Positions 33,565 to 46,100 of a stretch of DNA of 64,000 bases are shown piece after piece. Position 1 is the first letter of the stretch. Every line of letters starts with the position of its first letter. Source of the stretch: Siphonodentalium dalli (taxonomy: Eukaryota; Mollusca; Scaphopoda; Gadilida; Siphonodentaliidae); assembly GCA_032622095.1 (NCBI GenBank), contig CP136063.1, forward strand, positions 214,293,982 through 214,357,981, in the 5' to 3' direction. The notes under the pieces were generated by a model. That model was not told where the DNA came from, made no database searches, and saw only the letters and a list, made by a program, of their open reading frames with translations. The translations under genes and the position numbers were made by a program.

Positions 33565-35835
33565 TAGCGAGTTTGCGATACCCGTCCGACGGGAACGGGT
33601 ACGGGTGAATCGGTGAACATCGTCACGGTCTCTTGTGTACTTTCAATGCAGCTCACAAAGCGATAGCGATTTGGAACGGGTAGATGTGCCATGTTGACCA
33701 GTAACCTTTCACTACGATTTTCTCACTCAAAGGTTCATGAATTACATGAAATTCCAGTCAGCTATGCGTTAACATATTATTTATTGCAAGATGTCATGAG
33801 CAAAGATCATTGATAAAGTTGTCATTTTAAGCCAGGTTTTATGTTCAATTCTCGAGGCGCCTTCTAGCACTTAGATAAATACGGAATCATCTGACTAACA
33901 ACTTTTTTCAGGCATTAATGACAGGTTGTCGTTAATAGAGTGAGTAAATAGTGCTATAGACACAGTCTCGATCCATTGCAGGGACTTGACTATATATGGT
34001 CTCCGCGTAAGGAGGGGTGTCCACCTTCGAATTTCTAACTACACCCCTTGAACCATATCAAATTCACAAGTTTGCGCGTAATTCCATTTTGCGCCCCCCC
34101 CCCCGGTTGGGCTTTGATTGTTCCCAACTGGTCCCTCACAACCGCCTGGATGGTAGCATATTCTAAATAAATCAGTAGTATTGTTGTCACTAGTCGGGGG
34201 GGGGCATAATCCACTGGGTCGACCATGCAGTACAAGAAAATGTGCAGATCTGAGCCTGAAAAATCCTAATATCCTAATATCAAGTGGTCTAACGCCATGC
34301 AAATTCGCCCATATTTGTACTTTCTTAAATTAATTATCAGTTTCTGACTGGCCACTGCATGGGGAGGGACCGGGACACACCGGATCTAACATGGTTCGGC
34401 CAGGTGTGAGAAATTTGTGAAATCTGAACATGACATTTACTAAATCCTAGCATTCAGACTGGCATCAAGATTTCCAATTGTTGTAAATTTTGAGACCTGA
34501 CACCCACCCAAAGGTTGGACAATTTCCAACAGATTCTGATAGCTATTTCAGTCCATTTTGTTTACTAAATACTAGGAAAATATGCAAATGTTGGTCTAAA
34601 AACTACAAATTCTCCAGTAATAATTTTTTGGAAAATCAAACTACGAGAACAATTTCAACCTATTGTTGGTGTGAAATTTCCAACAATTGTTGTTTCAGGT
34701 ATATCACATTTCCTACAGTTGAACATTTGACCAAATAAAGTTGGGGGGCGAGACACACCTGTCGTCACGTCCCTGTGTCAACCCTTTGTACAAGGGAATC
34801 GATATATCGTGGATTTATCTATGCATTGTACATTTGATTACAACCGTTTAGTTACTTTGTCGTATATAGGTGGGGACTGATTTCTCATTTTAATATATAT
34901 TTACTATCTGAACGGACATGACGCATTTGAACCACAATATTTGTGTATATTGTAGCGGGGATAATATAGGTCGCTAAAGACACGATATACCTATACATAC
35001 TCTACAAAATCTAAGCATAATCAGAACGAGTTTTAGCTGTTTCTGTGTTTCGCACACAAGTGAAGCAAACGCTCTTTATTCAATACATTAAAATAAACAG
35101 ACTACATTTTAACACCTTTTATGCTAGCAAGTTTAATTTTTCAAACCTACCACCGGGTTTAGATCACGACAAAAATCCCAATTCTTGAGATAAATATTCC
35201 CTTGCCCCGACCCTTCGATCTGTTGAGAGATTTCAAACCAAATATTACTTAATATGACTAAATATTCCCTAACTAAAATAAAGGAAAAATTCGGTCTTAT
35301 ATCTGAATGAAAGTACATGCACGACATTATTAGACTCTGGGTCTAAAACAATAAATTTTATACCGATTATTGGTGGAAAAATTAACGTAATTGTATATTT
35401 GAGCTATCAAAATCTATTTTCTAAGTCTGAAAATTCCAACCGATTTATAGTCAACACTGATCGGTCTATGACTTGTAGAATCCAACTGTTGAACATGTTA
35501 TCAAGATGTGTGAAAGTAAAGCACCAACCCCTTCCAACTGCCGCCGCGTCCTTGGTGAAAGCAACTGATTATTTTGTGGCCTGCCCATCTAATCTAAATA
35601 CAAATTTCCAACAATCCATAACGGTAAGTATAACATCGGTCAATAAAGCGAATACGAATAACAATCTATCTCTATTATAATATCTGTTTTGTTGCAGTTG
35701 GCTCACCATACATTACCAGTCGATGTGATGAATTCTACCCGTAAAACAGTTTGCGATTACAAAACGTGTACCGGTACGGGTAGCTACCCGTACGCGTACC
35801 CGTACCCGTACCGGTTTTAAATCGCAAACTCGCTA
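33565..35835. mobile_element. TAGCGAGTTTGCGAT-ended DNA element, copy 2
   Basis: 2271 bp. Left TAGCGAGTTTGCGATACCCG, right end inverted (ATCGCAAACTCGCTA), with TA outside (33562-33563 and 35837-35838 if the ends are extended by AT). It has the same orientation and order as copy 1, including the nested hAT-like piece (about 33986-34774). It lacks the 457-bp insert. Confidence 0.78.
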
Positions 35836-36944
35836 TTAGCTGCATGGATGTGGTGTCATAAATATATCAATTTGTTTGACACATTCTTCTGGAAATAGTA
35901 CGAAAAGAATCCGAAGATCTCTTGGGCGACCTTTTTTCTTTTCCGTCTGGATATTGGTATCATTGAGTGATTCGAATATCGTTCTCAAATCAAAGTGAAA
36001 GTTGATATATGTTGATCAACACACACAATTTGTTCAAAAGCAATGTCCGTTCCTTCGACACTCGCACATGGCGTTTTGTTAATGTTCGTGTTGTTACTTC
36101 AGATTAAACAAATCGCTCAAATACTCAAATAAAAAACTCAAAACTCGCTCAAATTAAATAAATACTATAAATTTAGACACAGTCTCCCTTTAATGTCGAA
36201 ACATTTATTAAACTCACATTGACCCCTTTCTGTGATAACTGTTTTCACCCAATAAATTATACAAGTATATATGGTAATGGTCTATATTCATCTGGAGGGG
36301 TTTTCACGAAAAATAAACAGACAAAAAAAACTAAGTAATAATACCAGTACAGAATGATTCCTATATATTGCAGGGAAATGTGTAGTATAACAAGTTCAAC
36401 AAGCGACCTATGGTCGTGTACTGAACGTAGAATCTGAACATTCCATAAAGGAACTACTCGTCAATGAAATGGTTTCACTGATTACTCATAAGTCGAAAAC
36501 AACAAATCTTTATCCTGCCTGCTCACTTATTCTTGAAAATTTGGGTTTGGTCAGGGGAAATACAGATATTTTTAAATGTGATCTTTTTAGTCTCTTTGTT
36601 TTTTTGTTTTTTTTTTTATTGCTAGGTGGCTATCACGTGACCAGTGGTTATGTGAAGTTCCTTCTTTGTCTGGGTTTCGATTCTAATGGACGAGATTAAA
36701 TGTAAGACTCTAACAATTTTAAACATGAGGTTGTTCATCAATACTTTAATTCACTCAATGTTCATCATACATGTATGTTCGGTGAATATTCATCAGTCAT
36801 AATCAAACGCCATTCTTCATCACCACACATACAATGTCTTTGCCATTACATGACGCATTTGCGGTGACGCAATGTAAATGTCCATGAATTGAGGAGTTGA
36901 ACACCATTGGATAGAGTGTATCGATGATCTGGAATCCGTGATAT
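35836..36944. other. 3' flank of gene B
   Basis: No gene. 36361-36470 is an inverted relative of 40432-40545 (GAGTAGTTCC, TGTTCAGATTCTA, TTGTTGAAC shared). The two flank exons 3-5 of gene B. Confidence 0.45.
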
Positions 36945-37109
36945 TCACATCACCGTAACAGGTCGTTTCTCAACCCACGATTCGATCTTTGGTAGAGACC
37001 CAATCTTCCTCCTGTGTTCGGCGAGCTTCGGGAATGTTTTCAAGGCGTCGGCATCCACGGTGAAATGTTTGTCAAACCAATCGAATACTGACAAATCTGC
37101 CCAAGAAAG
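36945..37109 (-). CDS. GST gene B exon 5 (stop)
   Basis: 165 bases after acceptor atttcag, with TGA at 36947-36945. It begins LSWADLSVFDWFDKHFTVDA and ends KRPVTVM. A possible ATTAAA polyadenylation hexamer lies about 200 bases downstream, at 36750-36745 on the minus strand; this is weak. Confidence 0.94.
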   Translation of the reverse strand, partial: LSWADLSVFDWFDKHFTVDADALKTFPKLAEHRRKIGSLPKIESWVEKRPVTVM

Positions 37110-40100
37110 CTGAAATATACGAATGCATATACATAAACACCTTTCGCATAATGAACTACCACTGATAAGAATTACGAATAGTTAATTTTAGTCCTAAATT
37201 ATTCGGACGCTCCAAATGATTTTTCTCAGAATTAAAGACATATTATGCACTTGTTCGGGTACGTGAATCTGGTAAGTAAGTATTCAGGCACCATGCCAAC
37301 TGGGGGAATGTAGCATTCTACTAACATAAGCCGAAAATCTTAAGCAAATCGACCGTACCACTCCACAGAAAATATCGTCTGAACTACGCTCAAATGTAAA
37401 TATTTACCTATAGAGAATCGGGACGCAAATATGGCGATAAACTTACGAAAACGATTTCGCAATCGAAAGTCATTGCATTTCATTAATATACAAGAATTAC
37501 GGTGCGTGTTGTCAATTTAGAAATAATATTTGTAAAATATAACTACTTTGAGCAGCTTTGAGGAAGATTATTGACCATTTCTATTTGATCACCCTACCGG
37601 AGTGTTTAACATCACTTGACCGACCACGAGTCCGTTTGTGAGCAATTCAAACTTCTCTTCACTCGCTGTAAGGGGGTATGGTTCTGTTGCTGTGATTATT
37701 CTGGACTTAACCATGTTGGTATCAGGTAATAGTCAGTGGTAGGGTCGGTGATTACATGTAAAGCCCGTAGTCAGTAACCGTAACTACGGACATGGCAAAA
37801 CGATAAATGATAGAAACAACACAAAGTTTAGTGACGTAGTACCCTATTCGAAATTATTATCAGAAGTTCATAATGAGAAAGGTGTCTATTAAGAAAAGGA
37901 GATGACAATAATATGTGTGCATGCGCCCATACATGTAAATGATTAGACCTGTACATGTAACACAAACGAGATCTGAAGGTGTATACCCTTAATCCCAAAT
38001 ATCAGTTAATGGAGACCGACTAACCTGTGCATCAGCTGAGGAAATACGGAATACCACAAATAATAATTGTTATGACTTTGCTGAAGTAATGTCCCAAAAT
38101 TCAATATAATAAGACGTGCGAGACTATCAAAGTGTGTCATTTTGGGCTAAGGAATCTTCGTGTAGAATCCTGAAAATTCCGGTCAAATAGAATGAGCATA
38201 TGAATCCCGAGTAGCAATTAAAAGGGTTGTGAATACACATCTGTGTAATATAGTGAAACATCCGAGTTGAACCAAGCGAACAATATAACTTGTGTCTTGT
38301 ATATATAATATTGTACAGTATTGTAAAATGTTCACCACATACCAACTCTCCTAAATGGAGACATTAAAGATGTATATTTAATCACAGATAAAGTGCCGCC
38401 TGGTGTCGTTTGCCTATGATTTGCGACCGCACTATTGGCGAAGGGGCGTCAATTAAGAACCATAGTAATTTATCATGGGAATCTTCTCCAGAATGCACGC
38501 TGCCATAGGCCAAATTGGCCAATGACCATTTTATTTTTCGAATATGGCCAAAAGCAATTTCATTTGGCCAAATTTTGTTTACCTACATTCGGAAATATAA
38601 TTCAAAAAGCCAAATTGATTTTGTAACGGGAGTGACATGAACATAATCATCGGCTAATTGATTAGGTGATACAGCTTAATGTGTGAAAAAAATGCACTCA
38701 TGGCAGTGCAGTATCAAACAATGGCCTAACTTCAATAAACCAGTAATGAGGATTAGCACTAATGAATCATTTGTCTGCCATATGGCCGAATGGTAGATGA
38801 TGGGTTGTGGTACGCCGTCAAATAACAACGATGGGATTAAAGAAGTTTAGACCACGTTAGTTGAAGGAACGGACATAATTATATAGAATATCAGATGTTA
38901 AATAAAACAAAAATATTAATGGTGAGACCAGAAAAGGAGGATTTTATTTGGCCAAAGTGGGGTTTTTTTCCTCTCTTTTAGCTACGATGCGCGACGAGCT
39001 CTGGGTATATTTGGAGCAATAACGAAAGACAAGGAATATATCCCTGCGCTAGACCAACCCTTCTCGTCGCCACAATAATGCATGAATACACGCTTACCCC
39101 ACTTGGAACGAAGTAACCTGAATTCTTGCCAAACGAATCCAGGAATTTTTCTATAGCTGTCAATATTCTGGGAGCATAGTCCGCCTTGAATTCAGCCGTC
39201 AGTTTTACCTGCGAATTATATTAGGATGCTCGAATAAGATAGCAGTTGGGCGCATATTGTGTGTGCAGCAATTAACCCTTCCATGAATGGAGCTTCCTGA
39301 AATTTTGCGAAAACCCTGTGCCAATGCATCCTCTTACATATAGGTGAGTCTCCCATAGGAAGCATCGCATATATAAGAGAATGCATTGGCCTAACAATAT
39401 TTACATTGACCTTGCTAGCCAGTGCATTCTCTTATATATGCGAGGCTCCCTGTGGGAGACTCGCATATATAAGAGAATGCATTGACACAGACCACTGGTA
39501 AAGGATATATTAATGCAGCACCAGCGCAGCCCCCGTCGTGAACGGGTTAAGGAAACGAGTAGATCATAATGACAGCATAATTGTTCGATAAATTTCAGTT
39601 GATGTCAACTAAAATCAACGGGTCTAATTAATACGGCTGATATTAGAATTTAGTCCAAACGGTAACACAAGTATATCAACGGCTGTTAGTTTGATCGAAA
39701 AATAAAACGACAAATTCAATTTCGACCTTAACCCCGGGGGTTAAAGCCACATGGCGGTTTGCGCTCCAAAATACATATAATACTATTCGCTTTTGAATTT
39801 TTCTCAGTATCGAAATAGGTCGATAAATATCTGAACTACCTTTCTACGAGCATTATATAACCCAAAAAGACGCATTGAAGTAATGAAAAATACAACTGTG
39901 AATACGGTGTTTGGGACCCAAACAAAAAACCGCCATTTGCGCGACATGGAACAGAAAAGAGCGTTCCGCGGTAGTCTATTCCTGATATGGTACCAATAAA
40001 GAGCGTTTATCTGACTTCTAGCGAGAAGTTGAAAAAATCTGAAAAATAGCTATGACTTTGGCAAGTATTTTTCAGATCATACGAAGCCGGTATATCAATA

Positions 40101-43100
40101 GTTCGTTTATTTATCGACCTGTCGTATCCGTCGCTCCAAACAAGGTAAAAAATAAAATTGGAGATTCGAATGTGCCATATCCGTTTAAACTGGATATGAG
40201 AAATCGGGCCATATTGTTACTTCTTATTAACTTACACGTACCTTCAGATCCTCATTTGGTGCGAATATGGCATCGTAATATTTGCTCGTCATATCAGCGA
40301 TGGTATCAACTATCACATCGGTTTGGAATTTCTCCAAATCAGTTTTTCCAAGTAAACCTGAAAGCGGGACAATAAAACGGATGACTCACTGCATGTCATA
40401 TCTCTTAACTTAAGATAACTCAAGTCGACTGGGTTACTAAATTTTCATTGCCGAGTAGTTCCCTTGGTACATGTTCAGATTCTAAGTTCAACAAACGACC
40501 ATGTCGTTTGTTGAACATATTATGTGTACTTTGTGCATTTCCCTCCAATTATAATAGAAATTAATCGTGCCCAATCTTTCATATTATTTGAAATAAACAT
40601 GTTATATGTCCACGACACCTTAGATGATGACACTATGTCGAATGAATAATGTGAGACTGTGTGCTTGCGACTGTGATATAGGTTACCCCCCCCCCCCCTC
40701 CCTTGAAATATCTGATGCTAAGTTATGTGTGTGATATTCAGTGTATATTTTGTTATTCAATAAAAGAATTAATAAAAACAAAATTATAATAGAAATTCAT
40801 CAGCACAAGTATTATATGTTCGTCTGTTATCTGATTTCATTTCCTGAACGCCCCTCCAAATGAATGATACCCCGTTACAATGGACACGAATATAAGTGTA
40901 TAACAGAAACCGTTCAGTGTAGAAAGTACATGTAGAAGTGCACAACACGTTCATAGCAACGTTATGGCCTGAACTATACTTGCTGAAATGAAAGTTGTGG
41001 TTATAGTCTCTCTGCTTCCAAATTTGACATATAGTTTCAGACTAACCCTTTCTATTCTAAATTGATTATCATAGTAAGATAAAAGTGTCCATCGGGATGG
41101 TTTCTTATTGATTTGCATGGATGTCACTGTTTACATTCGATAACCGTACAGTCGATAAAGTGCAGTCGGAAAATTGGAATATAAGCCTCGGAATCAACAC
41201 CATGCAGGTAAGTGTTTTGGCTTCTAATTACTCTCTCAGTATCGTGGAAGATGTTATGTAATGGTATTTTCCTTAGACGATATATTTCCGACTACATACA
41301 GCAGACGAGTTGTATCGGCTCATTTGCTGTTACCGTGAAAATAAAACGAAAGTATAAAACTCACATGTAAATAAGCCGTCTTCCACTTCAATGTGTATTT
41401 TCGCAGATAATAACTGGTATTTACGTACATTGTATTCATGTTGCATTTTCGAGGAGAAAACTGTACGCTACTCAGAACAGTTAAATATATATTGTCTATT
41501 TATTTTTCAATAAAGCGAGTCGTACTTGATCATTATTAAGTTATCCTTTGATTTGCTTTGAACAATCATAATTATTGTGTTAGTGGGATGCAGCTTATCT
41601 AGAATGTATGCTACATGTATAAGTTCCAATCGATTGTTATACTATATATAGTATTCAACTCCAAACCATGTTCTATTTATAAAATATCCACCGATGAGTT
41701 ATTTTCTGATATATCTGAGCAGTATTTACTCATGAATTCTGGCACACAATAGGGCAATACTAATTATATTCACCGAAGACAAATTGACATTTGACATGGA
41801 TATGATATGGGGTAATGACAATGCACGGAAGCTGTGTCAGTTGTGGCATGGGGTGGACCCTGTGTGCGTATAGCTGAGAAAGACAGTATTGTGAATAGCG
41901 GGTTAAAGTTATGCGTGTGAATCGTGACATGCTTAGTACTACGACCGAAACGTACGTTTGTTGACAAACTTTAATAGCTATCCCAGACGACTCACGCGTT
42001 TGGTAAGTCAAATATCTAGTGCAAACATATTCGCGTACCCAATGCAAACATATTTATAGTAGACACTTACTGCTATTTTATTTTTCTATCTATTATCTTT
42101 TTTGTATTTATTTATTGTTATCGCATAGCAATACGTTGTCAGGATCGCATAGTGCATGTCGTTAGAATAACATCCATCGTTAGCATTTTATGAAAGAATC
42201 GTGCATGTAAAGAAAGTAAAGAAAGCTTTTCATGCGCATATTCGTAACTTTTTGTTTTCATTTGTTTGATTATGTTTCTGTAAAAAAAAAATTTGGTCTT
42301 GTTTTTTATTCTTTTTTTTTTGTATTTCATATCGTTTTTAACCATTTTTTTTTTCGTGATAAAAATCACAATTATGATCAGGTTTTCATTAACACTTTGT
42401 TCTCAAACAAATGACAAATAACAACGAACCTGCTTGTCCTGCAAGGTGTCGTGCCCCAGATAAGCCCTGTGGGTACATGACCCCATCAACTGTCAGCAAT
42501 GGCAACTGTCCGAGCGGAGTGTCTGAAATTAAATAAGTTCACTCTGTCCAGATAACCGTCATCATTTATAGTCGACTTTATAGACAAGATCCTTGTATCA
42601 GGACAACGCAAAACATCAGGCAATATGATTCAGTGACATAGCAGATGAGCAACAGTTTTGTTCTGAACTTCGTTGTGGAGAAGCTAGTACATGACACTTG
42701 TTGTCATATGGAAGGGTCACACAATTATATACGTAAGCTTTTTACAAATTGTTAATTATAACTCATTGTTGTTAATTGCTAATGTTAACTTAGTTGTTGG
42801 GACCACACACATATATTTAAACGGGCACGGCCCGATTAGTGTTCTAACTTGTGTCTAATTAATTGAGAAGGAGGGGTAAGTTAAGTCCATAAGTCGAAAA
42901 ATAAACAAAAGTTCCTTCAACAGGCTCTATACAATATAATAGAGCCTGTTGAAAATAACTTGCCAAATTACTTCAATTTCCCAGTTTGTTAAAATGTGAG
43001 CTTATAGATGTGACTCACACACGCTTAGATTTCACTGCCATGCAGGGGTATATACACAAGTTCACACTTAAAATGATATAACATTGATATTTAAATCACC

Positions 43101-46100
43101 AACACCAATATATCACATACCAACGCAGAGTTATGCGACAATGGCCGTGCACTTTCTACCCGTGGATCTATATAAAATATCAAAGGAGGAGAACCCACAT
43201 ATTTCACGGTTTCTTCATAGCCAACGATTTCATGGATGTATGCGTTCCAACACGTGTAAGGCTGAATTGTTACTATATTCGGGTATCTTAACATATCATC
43301 GCGCAAATACGCACATATTCGACTTATAACTGGAACTAGGTACATAATGTGATTATTGGACTCTGAAATAAGCAGATAATGGAGTCATGTCCGTCATTTC
43401 TTTTTATGTCGCGGACCACAGTGAAAACGCATGTTAAAGGGCGTACACTTGAAAAGTCGTGAGTTGTGTCATTGTGCCCATGCAATCTGCTTTATAATCA
43501 CCTCATTATGAGTCGATTATGTAACTAAAATGCTCTGATTTTCAGCAAAGTATCGACTTAAAATTGAGCAATTCTCAGCAGATTATCAACCGAAACAAGT
43601 TCTATTATATGCAGATAATGTGCGGATTTGGGGAAAATATAGTCTCCCCGAAAGCCGCACATTATCTGCTTATAATAGAACTTGTTTCAGTTGATAATCT
43701 GCTGAGATTCGCCTAATTTTGATAATTTAGAGCTGATCTTAACATGATTTAAACTGACCGAACATATGCAATTTGCATTAGAACTCAGCAACTTGTGTGG
43801 CGTTATACAAATAACGCACCCAGGCAGATTTACGTCCGCCGAAATTTCCAAGAAAATACACTTAATTGTGTGAACCATATAAATATTTGTCGATAAGTTG
43901 ACATGCACGCATCAGTCCAATGACAAGCATTTGAATATGACACTAGCTATGTCAAATAGCTATGTTTGCTTACGTATACGTTGCTTAGATTTCGAGAAGA
44001 TCGGGATAGGGATATGACTCGGCATTTTAGCTACGATGTAATGAAAAGGGAGAACAGTTCGTCCTGGGTGTCGGAATTAAATTTGTTTTGAATAACGAAT
44101 GAATAGGGTGACACCAGGGTCATTATTATAAATACAAATTAAACATTCGCGTGTACATGGACTTCAGGTGAGGGCACGCACATGTCACAATGACATCAAG
44201 ACTGAAATCGGAACATACTCATGGGCCCGCGGACAGTGTAATATGATGGCTTATGTTAGTAAGATACAACAAAAGCATAGATTATGAAAACTGACTTGCT
44301 GTGTCATCAACATGCGTGTTTATTAACCATTTGAATGCCGATATTGACTAAAAGAACCCGGGAGAGTCTGGGCACATCAGATTATATATTGATGCTTAAT
44401 TGTAGCGAAGCACCTACTAAAGGTATACTGTGAAGATTGACTCGCCATCTCGTCCACGGCCGGCTTCATTAACTCCGTAAATGACGATATGCACCAGAAG
44501 AACACAATAGAGCCCAGACAAGCCCGGGCAGCCCCATGGACCCATGCACAACATAATACGATGATTTATGGTAGTGGGATACATAATAAGTATAGGTTGC
44601 GAAAGTTTATTTGTTGTGTCATCCACCGCCGGTTTTATTAACCCTTTAAATTCCAATATTGGCTAAATAGTGAATATATTTGTAACAAAATTGTTCACTT
44701 TATGACTAAAGTATGAAATTTTGCACATATGTACATATTCACAAACTAATTGATATTAGGATGGAACCTCACTGAAATTTCACTTCAACCCCTCTTTTAA
44801 GGGATTTCCCGAATTTAAAGAGCGTTTCATAATTATATAATTTACTAATTGTCGCAATTACTCTTACCATGGAATATGCAATTAAAAATTAGGCATATAC
44901 AGTAAGTATGACTCTGCGAGATATAATGATACATTTTAGATCAAAATTGGACCCCCGACCAAGATGGCCCTCAAAATGGCAGCCGTAAGTGGACAAATTG
45001 ACATTTTTTCACTAATATATTCTATATCAGTTTCAGCTGTTTGGAACTGGTTGAGAATTTGACTTTATTTTGTGATATTCATGTTAACTGATCATTGTAG
45101 CAATGCAATATGTCATTCATGGGGTTCCATTCCCTTCAAATCCTTAAAAAATCGATTTTTACATAATTCAGTATAAAATTTCACAAAACATCATAAATTT
45201 TATCCTAGTCACATTTCAATAAGAAATGAGCAGAACTGCACAGTGTAAGTGATACATTAACCCAATGGAATCAACGTTTTGTCACTTTGGCTAAAAATGG
45301 GGCTGTCAAAATGGCGGCCAAAATATAATACAATCGCTTGTAAAAACAATTGTGGATGATGTATAAAATTGGATATTATTTCGTAAATACATTGAATACT
45401 AACATGTATGATTCATCTTGGTTAAGTGCAACGATTAAATTACCAAAATATTGGAATTTTCTCTCAAAATTGTGTTGGATGACACAGCAATTAATTGTTC
45501 ACAACATATGCATTTTACTACCACAAGGCTTCATATATGGGTCCGCCCGGGTTAACCAGGCTCTCTTTTCTGGCCCATGTCGTCACTTATAAGTTACATA
45601 TAGTTTGGTACGGTCTCTGGGTGTGGCCGGGCTCTCCCTGATTCCATTAGCCAATTTCGGCATCCAAAGGGTTAATAAAACCGCCGGTGGATGACATAGC
45701 AAGTCAGTGTTCACAATATATTCTGAGTGTGTATCCTATACTACCATAAGGCAAGTATACGGTATGTGGGTCCATGGAGCTGTCCGAGCTCTCCCGTACT
45801 CGCTTCTGGCCCATATCGTCATTTAAGAGGTTAATGAACCAGGTATTGAACGAGACGGTGAGTCAATCTTCGCCGTTTACGTTTAATAGGTGTCTGGCTA
45901 CAATTAGTTATCAATATATATATATAGTGTTATCGAGTTTCTGGCTCTGACCGGGCTATATATGGTTCTTTTAGCCAATATCGGCATTTAAATGGTTAAT
46001 AAAGCCGGCGGTCGATGACACAGCAAGTAATCGTTTACAACCTATGCTTTGTATGTATCGTACTACCACGAGCCATCATATTGTAGTGTCCGCGGGCCCA

